A stretch of 64,000 bases of DNA from an uncultured Desulfobacter sp. (GCF_963664415.1 NZ_OY761440.1:1736001-1800000), one strand, 5' to 3'; counted from the stretch's first letter, positions 24,672-34,510 are shown. Numbers and translations are program-made. Notes: generated from the sequence alone by a model not told the origin.

Positions 24672-25835
24672 TCAAAGGCCAAGGACTTTTTGACAGTACC
24701 GCAACTCCCCGGGATCACCGGTATGTTTACCCGGATCATCAGACAACTTAACCGTCGGTCGTCCGTCCATATCGGGTTCCGGCTGCACCCAGGAGAGTTT
24801 GATCACAATATTTAAAGGCGCAACGCCGACATCATTGGTCAGATTCGTTCCCATACCATAGGAGTCCTTAACCTCTCCCCGGCAGAACCTGTGAATTTTT
24901 ATTGCCCGTTCCACATTCAGGCCGTCTGAAAACACAATGGCTTTAGTCGCCGGGTCAATCCCCATTTCCCGGTAATGGGCAAGGATTGTTTGGGTAAAGG
25001 TTTCAGGGTCTCCGGAATCGTGGCGGACACCGGATAACCGGTTGGATCGGTCACTGTTAAAGGCCTTTAAAAAATTGTTTGTGGTAAAGGTATCGGTCAG
25101 CGCAATGCCCAGCACATCGGGGTACACATCAAGCCATGCATCCATAGCTGCGGCATTGGCCGCGGGATAATCGGTCAAGGCCCCATGGAACATAATCCAC
25201 TCATGGGCCATGGTTCCCACCGGGGCAATGCCATACATTCTGGCAAAATGCACATTGGAGGTACCGGCCATGCTATGGTGGTCCAGGGCCAGAACATCCT
25301 CAAGAAAATGAGCGTGATTAGTAACGGAAAACCGCCGTCGGGTTCCAAAATCCGCAAAGGTCAGACCGGCATCGGCCATCATTTTCGCCTTGCCCTGGTT
25401 GCGCTCCCGAATGGCCTGTCTGGATAAAATTTCAGGGGCGGTCACCTCAAAATAGGTTTCTGAAATAATGGCCATCAGCGGTACTTCCCATAAAATAGTC
25501 CGGGACCATATCCCATCCACCCTGACGGAAAGCCTGGGCCCCTGTTGGGAAATTTCCACCTGGTCAGGGTCAAAACGGAATACGGCCAGATAATCCAGAT
25601 AGGCTTTTGTAAAATAGGGGCAGGCCTTTTCCAGCCATAATCGTTCATCACGGGTCAAACTTAAACCCGCCATCTTCGCCACCCGGTCTTCAATCAAGCG
25701 GTCAAAGCCTTCGGGAAAAGGGGTTTGCCCCCGATTCGTCAGTTCATACCGAACCCGGGCTTTGGGATACAACCGATGCACAGCCTGCTGCATGGTGAAT
25801 TTATACAGATCATTGTCAAGTATCGTCTCAATCAT
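24672..25835 (-). CDS. pncB: Nicotinate phosphoribosyltransferase
   Basis: A 387-residue protein of normal length with the family N-terminus LDNDLYKFTMQQAVHRLYP, the core FGTRRRFS, MAHEWIMFHGAL, LTDTFTTNNFL and the GVRHDSGDPETF phosphoribosyl-binding region. It makes nicotinate mononucleotide from nicotinate and PRPP (Preiss-Handler salvage). It diverges from pncA, which makes nicotinate, across a 179-bp gap containing an R1 repeat. The two together form an NAD-salvage pair. Confidence 0.95.
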   Translation of the reverse strand: MIETILDNDLYKFTMQQAVHRLYPKARVRYELTNRGQTPFPEGFDRLIEDRVAKMAGLSLTRDERLWLEKACPYFTKAYLDYLAVFRFDPDQVEISQQGPRLSVRVDGIWSRTILWEVPLMAIISETYFEVTAPEILSRQAIRERNQGKAKMMADAGLTFADFGTRRRFSVTNHAHFLEDVLALDHHSMAGTSNVHFARMYGIAPVGTMAHEWIMFHGALTDYPAANAAAMDAWLDVYPDVLGIALTDTFTTNNFLKAFNSDRSNRLSGVRHDSGDPETFTQTILAHYREMGIDPATKAIVFSDGLNVERAIKIHRFCRGEVKDSYGMGTNLTNDVGVAPLNIVIKLSWVQPEPDMDGRPTVKLSDDPGKHTGDPGELRYCQKVLGL

Positions 25836-25865
25836 GGGCCTATACTATTTCTAAAAAAAATTTGT

Positions 25866-25963
25866 ATACAACGGCCATGGGCCGACCTGACATATCAACC
25901 GCCAGGCATAGCTCACAACAAAGTTTGAAAGATCTCTGTAGTTTACACAGACTTTCATATAAA
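25866..25963 (+). repeat. R1 repeat, forward, between divergent pncB and pncA
   Basis: From ATACAACGGCCATGGGCCGA to ACTTTCATATAAAG. It contains the hairpin-forming GATCTCTGTAGTTTACACAG stretch. It occupies most of the divergent promoter region of the NAD-salvage pair. Confidence 0.82.
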
Positions 25964-26014
25964 GTACCAAGAGGATTATTTTAGGGTATAATTTTCAAAA
26001 AGGACAGAAACTTT

Positions 26015-26641
26015 ATGCAGATAAACACAAAACAAGACCATACCGCCGTGATTGTTGTGGATATTCAGGCAGATTTTACCCAGGCCATGCAAGGCAGCCT
26101 GGCCGTTGAGGGTGCTGACCAGGCCTACCTTGATAATGCAGCCACCGAAACCCGTCGGCTCAAAACACTGGGTTACCCGATCTATGCCACCCAGGACTGG
26201 CATCCGGCAGACCACATCTCCTTTTTTTCCAACCACGACAACACCAATCCCTATGATCTCATTAAAATTGAGGGCCGCCAACAGGTATTATGGCCCCCCC
26301 ATTGTGTCCAAGAGAGCCCCGGTGCCCGGATTTTGATGGATGAATCACTTTTTACGGCCATTGTAAAAAAAGGCATGGACCCAGCCTTTGATTCCTATTC
26401 CGGTTTTTTCGATGACGGAAAAAAAACGACCGGCCTGGCCGATATCCTCAAAAACGCCGGTATAAAAAAGCTCATTATCTACGGACTGGCAACGGATTAT
26501 TGCGTCAAGGCCACGGCCATCGACGCCAAAATGCTCGGGTTTGAGGTGACACTGCTTCAAGACCTGTGTAGATGTGTCGCACCGGAAACTACGGCAGCAG
26601 CATTGGAAGAGATGAAAGCAGCGGAAATCGATATCTGCTGA
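26015..26641 (+). CDS. pncA: Nicotinamidase
   Basis: A 208-residue isochorismatase-fold hydrolase. The catalytic triad is visible as Asp16 (VIVVDIQADF), a Lys near 118 (VKKGMDPAFDSYSGF) and Cys163 (GLATDYCVKATA). The metal-binding region reads TQDWHPADHISF. It deamidates nicotinamide to nicotinate, feeding the divergent pncB product. AAAAGGACAGAAACTTT precedes the ATG. A broken DUF1016 gene follows 22 bases later. Confidence 0.95.
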   Translation: MQINTKQDHTAVIVVDIQADFTQAMQGSLAVEGADQAYLDNAATETRRLKTLGYPIYATQDWHPADHISFFSNHDNTNPYDLIKIEGRQQVLWPPHCVQESPGARILMDESLFTAIVKKGMDPAFDSYSGFFDDGKKTTGLADILKNAGIKKLIIYGLATDYCVKATAIDAKMLGFEVTLLQDLCRCVAPETTAAALEEMKAAEIDIC

Positions 26642-26663
26642 ACAGTAACAAAGGATTTGGCTG

Positions 26664-27483
26664 ATGAGCACCGGTAATGTGCGTAAGACTAATTTAGCAA
26701 CGTCTGAATACCGAGACTGGCTCAAAGAGATCAAACAGCGGGTCCGTCAGTCACAGGTCAAGGCAGCGGTTCAGGTGAATACCGCTTTACTGACCTTTTA
26801 CTGGGAATTGGGCGCGGATATTGTGAAACGTCAGGAGACAGCCAAGTGGGGCAGTGGATTTTAAAGCAGCTCAGCGCGGATCTGACGGCTGAATTCCCGG
26901 ATATGAAGGGATTTTCTTATTCAAATATCAAGTATATCCGCCAATGGTATTTGTTTTATTCAGTAGAAGCTGGAAATTATACAGCAAGTTGTTGCACAAT
27001 TGGTCCGAATCCCATGGAGCCACAATCTGGTAATCATCTCCAAATGCAAGGATGTCACCGAAGCGCTCTACTATGTCAACAAGACCATTGAGCATAATTG
27101 GAGTCGCAATGTATTGGCGCACCAGATTGAGAGTGAGCTCTATCAACGCGAGGGCAAAGCCGTGACCAATTTTGTAAAGACTTTACCAGCGCCTCAATCG
27201 GATCTGGCGCAGCAGTTGATCAAAGATCCTTATAACTTTGATTTTCTGACGCTGACCAAAGACTATAATGAACGGGAACTTGAAACGGCATTGACCGACC
27301 ATAGGTATTCTGCTCTGTAAATCCCGCGACAAGGTGGTGGTGGTGGAATATGCCCTAAGTGGCATCCATAAACCGATGGGAGTCTCGGAATATCAACTCA
27401 CCCGCGCACTGCCGGACAATTTAAAACCGAGCCGACCCTCTATTGAGGAACTGGAAGAGGCATTCGGCACTCCAGAGGATTAG
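26664..27483 (+). pseudogene. DUF1016/YhcG-type PDDEXK nuclease gene, multiply broken
   Basis: The N-terminal domain is recognisable (EYRDWLKEIKQRVRQSQ, TALLTFYWELGADIVKRQ, then LSADLTAEFPDMKGFSYSN). The frame breaks near 26858, where GGATTTTAAAG would continue correctly if one more T were present. A second shift near 26960-26985 is needed to reach IPWSHNLVIISKCKD and NFDFLTLTKDYNERELETAL. After TDH a deletion joins to GILLCKSRDKVVVEYALSG and the C-terminus to the TAG at 27481-27483; the missing part is where the nuclease active site would lie. The intact family is often linked with restriction or defence loci. Confidence 0.85.
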
Positions 27484-27576
27484 GAAGAATAAGGTCAATT
27501 CCCCAAAGGCGGTGAAGTTCCGTAAATGGGTGATCACCATCAAAGCCCATGTGATGGGTCATGTTTAACTCCCCCC

Positions 27577-27892
27577 CCCTATAGGCCAAAAGATAATCAA
27601 TAAAAGCCTGGTTGGCCCGGGACAGATGACGGTTTTCCTTCCAGGCAATATCAAGGTCAAGAAAAAAGGGGGGCGAAAAGGAGACTGCGGAAAGATCATC
27701 ATCGGCGGCAGCCACCATTTTTAAGAAGGTAGAGATCCCCATACCCTTAAGCTCGGCCATCTCCGCTTCTGCAGCTTTAAAATTATCAAGGATCATATTA
27801 GCGCGGGTCAACAGGCGTTTTCCTTCCGGGGTCAAGGAGACGATTTTTTCCTGCCCATGCAATAGACGGAGAACAACAGCCACAGCACGGGA
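27577..27892 (-). pseudogene. LysR-family regulator remnant, upstream of MFS gene
   Basis: The minus-strand frame encodes only pieces of a LysR protein: the end of the DNA-binding helix and linker (VSLTPEGKRLLTRANMILDN, then EMAELKG), a little of the effector domain, and the C-terminal signature (DLDIAWKENRHLSRANQAFI). The helix-turn-helix itself and most of the effector domain are absent. It lies head-to-head with the MFS transporter gene, the usual position for a regulator of such an exporter. The frame stays open beyond its recognisable end into the neighbouring pseudogene. Confidence 0.72.
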
Positions 27893-27898
27893 GGTAAA

Positions 27899-29110
27899 AT
27901 GAACGAGACACGATTCATGCACAAGGGCAGCCGCAGATACTATATGGCCAACCTATCGCTTTTTCTGGCCGGATTTGTCACCTTTGCCAGCCTCTATGAC
28001 TTTCAGCCGCTGTTTCCAAATCTGGTCCAGGCATACGGTATCACCCCGGCCATGGCCAGCCTTTCCCTCTCCGTTGCCACCTTTTCCCTGGCCTTTACGC
28101 TGCCGTTTTCAGGTTCTTTGTCCGATGCGGTGGGCCGACGGCCATTAATCATTTTTGCCTCAATTCTGGCGCCGGGCCTGGCCTTTGGTGCTGCGGTTCA
28201 CCACACGTTTACAGGCATGCTTTTGCTGCGTTTGGGGCAGGGGATCATCCTGGCCGGTGTGCCTGCGGTAGCCATGGCCTATCTGAACGAAGAGACCGAG
28301 CCGAAGGCCCTGGGTGCGGCCATGGGGCTCTATATTGCGGGTAACGGCATGGGCGGGATGTCGGGCCGGATTCTGACCGCCTGGTTTACGGATTTGATGG
28401 GCTGGCGTTGGGCACTGGTGACCATGGCATTACTCTGTTTTATGTGTGGCCTGATGGTCTGGGTCTGTCTGCCGGTTTCGCGAAATTTCTCAGGCAAGCC
28501 CTTTAAACCCAGGGCCTTGCTTGCCTCCATGGCGGATCATCTGAAAAATCCGGGACTGCGAAAATTGTACCTGATCGCCTTTTGCTGCATGGGGGGCTTT
28601 GTCACCCTGTACAACTACGTGACCTTCCGGCTGCTGGGTCGTGATTTCGGCCTGAGCCATACTCAGGTCGGTTTGATTTTTCTGGCCTATGCCTTTGGAT
28701 CGGTCAGCTCCACGGTGATGGGCAACCTGGTAAATACTTACGGACGGCGGCGCGTTTTATGTTCGGCTCTGGGTATTATGACCGCAGGCCTTGTGCTGAC
28801 AGTGGGATCTTCTTTGTGGCTGGTGATCGTGGGGATTGTGATCTCTACCACTGGTTTTTTCGGGGCCCATTCCGTGGCCTCGGCCTGGGTGGGGCGGCTT
28901 GCCGCCCATTCTCATGCCCAGGCCTCGTCTTTGTATCTGTTTTTTTATTATATGGGGTCAAGCATCTCCGGCACCGTTGGCGGTACCATTTATCACGAGT
29001 GGGCCTGGCCGGGTCTGGTGGCGCTGATCCTGGTTCTTGTGGGCATCGCCTTTGCTATCTGCCTGGGTATAAAAAACCCTATCATCCCAGGTCAAACACA
29101 ACCTATTTGA
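27899..29110 (+). CDS. MFS transporter (YnfM-like exporter)
   Basis: A 403-residue protein with about 12 membrane helices. The MFS motif A is GSLSDAVGRRPLI between helices 2 and 3, with a second half-motif NLVNTYGRRRVL. It resembles the E. coli YnfM branch, which extrudes arabinose or small drugs; the substrate here is unknown. The Shine-Dalgarno GGGAGG lies within the LysR remnant. The regulator that normally faces this gene is broken, so expression may be unregulated (inference). Its 3' end overlaps the convergent gene by 8 bases. Confidence 0.88.
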   Translation: MNETRFMHKGSRRYYMANLSLFLAGFVTFASLYDFQPLFPNLVQAYGITPAMASLSLSVATFSLAFTLPFSGSLSDAVGRRPLIIFASILAPGLAFGAAVHHTFTGMLLLRLGQGIILAGVPAVAMAYLNEETEPKALGAAMGLYIAGNGMGGMSGRILTAWFTDLMGWRWALVTMALLCFMCGLMVWVCLPVSRNFSGKPFKPRALLASMADHLKNPGLRKLYLIAFCCMGGFVTLYNYVTFRLLGRDFGLSHTQVGLIFLAYAFGSVSSTVMGNLVNTYGRRRVLCSALGIMTAGLVLTVGSSLWLVIVGIVISTTGFFGAHSVASAWVGRLAAHSHAQASSLYLFFYYMGSSISGTVGGTIYHEWAWPGLVALILVLVGIAFAICLGIKNPIIPGQTQPI

Positions 29111-29654
29111 AACTGCGCTCAAACAGATCCTGCATGGCAGCGGCCGCATCATCGGTGAGATTGCGGGTGCCGGTTCCTGCAAAGGTTTTGTGGTGAATCA
29201 CGGGCGTGGCCATCTTCCAGTCATTATCCACCCAGGAAAACCACGCCTTCCGGTCCTGCTCATAGACAAATATGGGTCGATTGAACAATTTTCCCAATTC
29301 CACCCCCCAGCCGGTACCGCCTTTAACGGTCTTGTCCGGCAGGATCCACCCCACGGTAAAAATCTGGTATCCGTTATTGACCATATGAAAAATGGACTGG
29401 ATAACCTTTCTGATTCTATTGCCCTTTGAAAAGGACCTGCCCAGACGGGTTGAGACAATATCCATTGAAATATTTCCCTTTTCAAGCTCATCCTGGTTCA
29501 ACAGCTTTGCGCCTTCATCCCTGTCAAGCACATTTCCTTCAAAGGTAAAATTTACTTCCTTAACACCGTATTTTTCTGCAAGTTTTCCAAATTCGGCTTC
29601 AGCGCCTCTGTGGCCGCCGCTATAAAGTGTAAATTGAGACGGATCATTGTTCAT
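29103..29654 (-). CDS. Uncharacterised protein, possibly SLOG/nucleotide-binding fold
   Basis: About 183 residues from the ATG at 29654, chosen because GAGGAG lies 9 bases upstream; an in-frame GTG at 29672 would add six residues and overlap that site. The pattern FTLYSGGHRGAEAEFGKLAEKYG near the N-terminus and TVKGGTGWGVELGKLFNRPIF in the middle looks like the glycine-rich nucleotide-binding turns of SLOG/LOG-like Rossmann proteins. That assignment is tentative. No signal peptide. It overlaps the convergent MFS gene by 8 bases. Confidence 0.6.
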   Translation of the reverse strand: MNNDPSQFTLYSGGHRGAEAEFGKLAEKYGVKEVNFTFEGNVLDRDEGAKLLNQDELEKGNISMDIVSTRLGRSFSKGNRIRKVIQSIFHMVNNGYQIFTVGWILPDKTVKGGTGWGVELGKLFNRPIFVYEQDRKAWFSWVDNDWKMATPVIHHKTFAGTGTRNLTDDAAAAMQDLFERSFK

Positions 29655-29691
29655 GGTTGTTATACTCCTCACATTAAATGTTCACCAAATT

Positions 29692-29747
29692 AGTACCCGA
29701 CCGAAAACCGTAAATTTTGCCGATTACTTCGTTGGTCGCAAATTAAA
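29692..29747 (-). repeat. R3 repeat fragment, reverse
   Basis: The reverse complement reads GGTTTTCGGTCGGGTAC at one end and carries GTAATCGGCAAAATTTACGG, matching the right part of the full R3 copy at 10.5 kb. Weak similarity continues to about 29790. The remainder of the gap to 29875 is AT-rich, with no gene. Confidence 0.7.
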
Positions 29748-29875
29748 AAGCCGGATTAAATCTTAATTTTCAATTGAATTTAAATTTCGATAGATTAAAA
29801 TTTTATCTTATAAAAATCGACTAAGATAAGCAAGCTGGAACCTGTGTCAAGGCAGAGATTAAAAAAATATTAATT

Positions 29876-29970
29876 TCATAACGGCCATAGGCCGATATAG
29901 TCTATCAACACCCAAACCGTCCCACAACAAAACATGCAAGTAACTTAGCAACCTATTGGTACTTTAATAT
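29876..29970 (+). repeat. R1 repeat, forward, first of tandem pair
   Basis: From ATAACGGCCATAGGCCGA to GGTACTTTAATATAA. It carries the variant interior AAGTAACTTAGCAACCTATT. Its last bases are the first bases of the next copy. Confidence 0.82.
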
Positions 29971-30064
29971 AACGGCCATGGGCCGATTTAGTCTATCAGC
30001 GCCCAGGCCCAGCCCACAACAAAACACGAAAGAGACTCAACAACTTGTTGGTACTTTCATATAA
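29967..30064 (+). repeat. R1 repeat, forward, second of tandem pair
   Basis: From ATATAACGGCCATGGGCCGA to GGTACTTTCATATAA. Head-to-tail with the preceding copy, sharing the ATATAA junction. About 200 bp of promoter-sized sequence then separates it from the dikinase-like gene. Confidence 0.82.
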
Positions 30065-30261
30065 AAACTAACTCTAAAACTTAGGGTTACAAACCAGTGC
30101 TGTCATGATAAACTAAGATGCTTTAATTAACAAAACTTCCAACAAGGTTGTGCGGCAGTCTAATATAACAGTAACCTTGGATGCCTTAACGCTGAAATCC
30201 CCATGACGTCGACAACGTTTGGGAAAACCCACCATTTAAGAAAAATAAAGAGGTCATTTCT

Positions 30262-33200
30262 GTGAAATCAAAAGCCCTTGAAGTCAATCTCTCCGATACC
30301 CGGGCAGATGTCACCATTGAGGATCGGTATCTTCTACTACTTGACTTTTTTAAAGGATATGTAGGTATTATCAACCGACTGGAAACTTTTTTAAAGGAGT
30401 TATCCCATCCGTACCGGAACTGGGCCTTCATTGTCAACGAATCCCGGCATTTCTCCCTTCACTATTTCCATCTGTACAGCAGCGAGCCTGATGGGAGAAA
30501 GGTCCTTGATCTGCTTTGTGATATTTTTAATTCGGCATTTGAATCCGCATCCGATACTGAAATCAAATCCAATGCAGCGGATAATCTCATGCAGATTCTG
30601 CATTATATCGCCAAATCCGGAGCGGAAGGTCTTGATGTGTTACATGGCACCTTAACCCATGAGATTGAGCGAATTTTAGCCTTAAAGGACGAAGACTTTT
30701 TCTTTTTTGTCAGCTCCTATTACCAGCCAGACGTCCTGCTCAAGCTGATGACCCAAAAGGATACTCTCCCGGACGACCCCGATTTACGATCTGCCTTAAC
30801 TAAATTTTTAATTCGCTTTTTTGATCTCTCTTTTGAATTCTGGCTCAGTCAGAATGACCCTGTGGCATGGATGAAAAACAATATAGATGAGTGGCGCGGC
30901 GGACCGGATATGCTCACACTTTTAGAGCCGGTATCCCGGGATCGAATTCAAAAACAGAAACAGACCCTGACACAGATAAAAAACATGCCGGCCGATGACA
31001 TGAAAACCTTATCGGCCTTGATGGAACTCACCGGACACAGAGAGCATATCAAACGGTTCCGGGAGATACCCCGGCAAATTTTTTCTTTTGCACCGGAAAA
31101 AGTATATGGAAAATATGTTAAGCTGACCTTTCTATTTTATATTATTCATGCGCCCGGGCTTTCCATCATACATAGGGAAGCGTTGGGCGATATTCACCGC
31201 ACCCTGATTACCCTGATCGGAGAGCGGGGGGATTATAAAAAGGACATGGCCATTGTAAACCAGACCTTTGCCCTGCTCAAAGAACACAAAGGGCGGTATC
31301 CGGAAACCGTGCTGGAATGCATCCATAAAATCGGGGACGCCGTATACAATACCGACGAAATTGAACTGATCAACCATTTCATTGACCGCTCCGTGGACCA
31401 TGGGTTTCAGTTCCCGGATATCGCAGGCACCGGAGAAGACTGGCAGATCAAATGCAATGTGGCCCATGTGAAAAATATCCGGGTATTTTTAACCCTGGTG
31501 GCCAGGCACCCCAAAAAATCCAAGCGTCTGTTGTCGGCGTTGATCTCCTCCCTGGCCGTAGGCGGCGTGTTCATCCGGGACACGGACCTGTTTCCCCGGG
31601 ACATTACCACTTTCCTCAACGCGGACATTGCCCCGGTGTACAATCTGGTCAAGCAACTGGCCCGGCTGCTGCCCACCTTTTTCAATGAAATCGGTGCAGA
31701 AGGAGAACTTCGGGATATTTCCACCCGCCTGGATGAATCGGTGTTTCGCAGGGACAAGCTGATCCATTTCTTACGCAAACAATGCCATGTGGAAAGCTCA
31801 TCAAGAATCGTGGACTTTATCCGGGAAGTGATGATGTTCTGGAAAACCCTGGATAAAACACCGTTGAAACCCTACCTGCCCCCGTCCATCTATAATGATA
31901 TCCAGACCAGCGGAAAATACATTGACGGCACCCATGCCGTTTTCCACACCCTGGCCCAGAAAAAGCTGAACACACCGATTGACTTTCTTGCTGTATCACA
32001 AGCCGACCTTGAGGCCATCATTGACAAGACGGAAAACGCAACAGACCTGGACAGGGAACGGGTTAAACTGATTATCCGCTTCCACGCCTTGCTCAATGAA
32101 AAATACGGCATTGAGAACCTGGATCTTGCAAACTATATCAACACCCATATGTCCCAGGGCCTGCCCGGTCCCAGGGACATCCTCCATGCCCTGGAAGAAA
32201 CTGATCCCGAAAACCGAATTGGCGGACTTTTGGCCTATATGGCGGAGCTGAAAAACATTATTTTGTCCAAGGAAAAATTTGCCGTAAACGAATCCATTTA
32301 CCACAAGCGCCACATTGCAGTTGATATTCCGTCCATGTACGGGTCTTACAGTGAAGCTAAATTTGATGCCCTGGGCATGACCCTAAGACTTGAGAACCTG
32401 ATCAATGTATTGTTTGAGGATCTCATCGACGGCATTGATCTGCGGTTGATCACCAAACCCACCTTCGTGAAAATCTTCTCTATTCTTACGCTGTTCCGCC
32501 AGGCCCTGGCCCTGGACGGCATCATATCCAACAAGCTGGATACCCAGCTGGAATTTTTAAAATACGCCATCAATATTACCACCTGCTCCTTTACCCAGTA
32601 CCTGGATATTTTCAAGGGATTTACCCGGGCGGTTGCCGATGCGGTCAACGACCATTTCAACAACCTGCACTCCCTGAATCTGATCAATTTAGACAACCGC
32701 ATCGGCCGGGAAAACATACTTGAAAAATACCTGCCCGAAGGATTTGATCCGGCAGCAAATATTAGCAACACACCGGCCGCTGCCAAAATGGCCAAAAAAT
32801 TGGACCAGCGGGTAGCGGATATTTTTTTCAGGGACCGGATTGCCACATCCCTTGGACTCCAGCAGCTGGATGTCTTTTTAAACCGGATCTTAAATACCCT
32901 GTTCCGCCAGTCCGAACGATTGACCCAGGATGAACTGTCCGCCCTGCTCAACTACGACCCGAAAGCTGCGGTCTGTTCTATCGATGCCGGACAACTGTTC
33001 AGCAGCAATATCATTTACCTGGGCAACAAAGGGTTGAATATCATAGAACTTAAGCGCCTGGGCATTAAGGTGCCCGACGGATTCATCATCACCACCGAGG
33101 TGTTCAAATGTCTGGATCTCATTGACAACTACATCCCGGCATCGGTGAACTTCCAGCAGCTGGTGGCCCATATGCTTGCCCAGCTTGAAAAGGCGGAAGG

Positions 33201-34494
33201 AAAAAAATTCGGGGACCCGGATAACCCGCTGCTGCTGTCCGTTCGCTCGGGATCATCCATTTCACAGCCGGGGATGCTGGACTCATTTTTAAACGTGGGC
33301 ATAAATGAACAAATTGCCGGAAAGATTGCCGAAAAGTCAGGAAACCCCTGGTTTGCATGGGATTCATACCGCCGGTTTATCCAGGCCTACGGCATGGTTT
33401 ACGGCATCCAGAGAGACCGGTTCGATGCCATCATCAGAGGTCACAAGGAAAGGGCGGGCATCCGCTTCAAACGGTACTTTACAGGCGACCAGATGCATCA
33501 AGTGGCCCTGGAATACAAGCAGCTGTTGCTGGACCAGGGCATAGAAATATTGGAATCCCCCATGGACCAGTTATTTTTGTCCATTAAAAAAGTTTTTTCA
33601 TCCTGGAACTCCAGACGGGCTAAAAATTACCGTAAAATCATGGGGATTTCCGATGACTGGGGCACGGCGGCAACGGTTCAGTCCATGGTTTTCGGCAACC
33701 GTTCCAGGGAATCGGGTTCCGGTGTGGTGTTCACCCACAGCCCCAAACTGCCCGGGGACGCCATCCGGCTGTGGGGGGATTTTACCATTGGCAACCAGGG
33801 GGAAGATGTGGTATCCGGTTTAGTGAAAACCCTGCCCATATCCGAACTGCAAAGGGAGATGGAAGGCAGGGGCGTAAAAATCAGCCTGGAGGAACGGTTT
33901 CCTCTGGTGTATGAAAAACTAAAAAGCATTGTTCTGCAGTTGATTTATGAAGAGGGCTGGAACCCCCAGGAAATGGAATTTACCTTCCAGGGGCAGGAAG
34001 CTGAAGATGTATTTATTCTCCAGGCCAGGGATCTGTCTTTACGGGATAGGAAAAAAGTTAAACGATTTGATGCTGCGCCGGACAGGCTTGAAAAAGTCCA
34101 GTTGGGCCAGGGAATCGGTGTGTCCGGTGGTGCCATGAGCGGCAGAATCGTATTCTCCTTGGAAGAGATAGACGGCTTCAGGCGCCAGGATCCGGATACC
34201 AGCCTGATTTTGCTTCGCAATGACACCGTGCCCGATGACATTTTAGAAATTGATGCGGCAGACGGCATCCTGACGGCCAGAGGGGGATTGACCTCCCACG
34301 CCGCCGTGGTGGCGTACAATCTGGGCAAAACCTGTGTGGTGGGGTGCAAAAATCTGATCTGCAATGAAGAAGCACGCTTTTGTGAGCTTAATGGTGTAAC
34401 AATGAATACAGGGGATTTCATCAGTCTGGACGGCCACAAAGGCATTGTCTACCAGGGACAGATGAAAATCAGTAACCACTTAACCTCAATCTAA
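30262..34494 (+). CDS. Pyruvate phosphate dikinase-like protein without PEP/pyruvate barrel
   Basis: A 1410-residue protein. Residues 1 to ~910 are mostly helical, with no domain I recognise. From ~918 on, the ATP-grasp domain of PPDK is clear (YLGNKGLNIIELKRLGIKVP, LLLSVRSGSSISQPGMLDS, WGTAATVQSMVFGN, GDFTIGNQGEDVVSGL, MEFTFQ). It is followed by the swivelling phosphohistidine domain with H1346 in LTARGGLTSHAAVVAYNLG. It ends at 1410, so the ~350-residue PEP/pyruvate-binding TIM barrel of PPDK is absent. It could phosphorylate its own His from ATP, but the acceptor is unknown. The start appears to be GTG at 30262 (AGAGGT upstream). A GAPDH homologue follows 16 bases later. Confidence 0.82.
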   Translation: MKSKALEVNLSDTRADVTIEDRYLLLLDFFKGYVGIINRLETFLKELSHPYRNWAFIVNESRHFSLHYFHLYSSEPDGRKVLDLLCDIFNSAFESASDTEIKSNAADNLMQILHYIAKSGAEGLDVLHGTLTHEIERILALKDEDFFFFVSSYYQPDVLLKLMTQKDTLPDDPDLRSALTKFLIRFFDLSFEFWLSQNDPVAWMKNNIDEWRGGPDMLTLLEPVSRDRIQKQKQTLTQIKNMPADDMKTLSALMELTGHREHIKRFREIPRQIFSFAPEKVYGKYVKLTFLFYIIHAPGLSIIHREALGDIHRTLITLIGERGDYKKDMAIVNQTFALLKEHKGRYPETVLECIHKIGDAVYNTDEIELINHFIDRSVDHGFQFPDIAGTGEDWQIKCNVAHVKNIRVFLTLVARHPKKSKRLLSALISSLAVGGVFIRDTDLFPRDITTFLNADIAPVYNLVKQLARLLPTFFNEIGAEGELRDISTRLDESVFRRDKLIHFLRKQCHVESSSRIVDFIREVMMFWKTLDKTPLKPYLPPSIYNDIQTSGKYIDGTHAVFHTLAQKKLNTPIDFLAVSQADLEAIIDKTENATDLDRERVKLIIRFHALLNEKYGIENLDLANYINTHMSQGLPGPRDILHALEETDPENRIGGLLAYMAELKNIILSKEKFAVNESIYHKRHIAVDIPSMYGSYSEAKFDALGMTLRLENLINVLFEDLIDGIDLRLITKPTFVKIFSILTLFRQALALDGIISNKLDTQLEFLKYAINITTCSFTQYLDIFKGFTRAVADAVNDHFNNLHSLNLINLDNRIGRENILEKYLPEGFDPAANISNTPAAAKMAKKLDQRVADIFFRDRIATSLGLQQLDVFLNRILNTLFRQSERLTQDELSALLNYDPKAAVCSIDAGQLFSSNIIYLGNKGLNIIELKRLGIKVPDGFIITTEVFKCLDLIDNYIPASVNFQQLVAHMLAQLEKAEGKKFGDPDNPLLLSVRSGSSISQPGMLDSFLNVGINEQIAGKIAEKSGNPWFAWDSYRRFIQAYGMVYGIQRDRFDAIIRGHKERAGIRFKRYFTGDQMHQVALEYKQLLLDQGIEILESPMDQLFLSIKKVFSSWNSRRAKNYRKIMGISDDWGTAATVQSMVFGNRSRESGSGVVFTHSPKLPGDAIRLWGDFTIGNQGEDVVSGLVKTLPISELQREMEGRGVKISLEERFPLVYEKLKSIVLQLIYEEGWNPQEMEFTFQGQEAEDVFILQARDLSLRDRKKVKRFDAAPDRLEKVQLGQGIGVSGGAMSGRIVFSLEEIDGFRRQDPDTSLILLRNDTVPDDILEIDAADGILTARGGLTSHAAVVAYNLGKTCVVGCKNLICNEEARFCELNGVTMNTGDFISLDGHKGIVYQGQMKISNHLTSI

Positions 34495-34510
34495 AAAAGG
34501 CAAAGGAAAC

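Noticed and set aside
26664..27892. A functional defence island (YhcG nuclease, LysR, SLOG-like protein)
   Set aside because: The nuclease and LysR genes are broken and there are no restriction, toxin or effector genes beside them.
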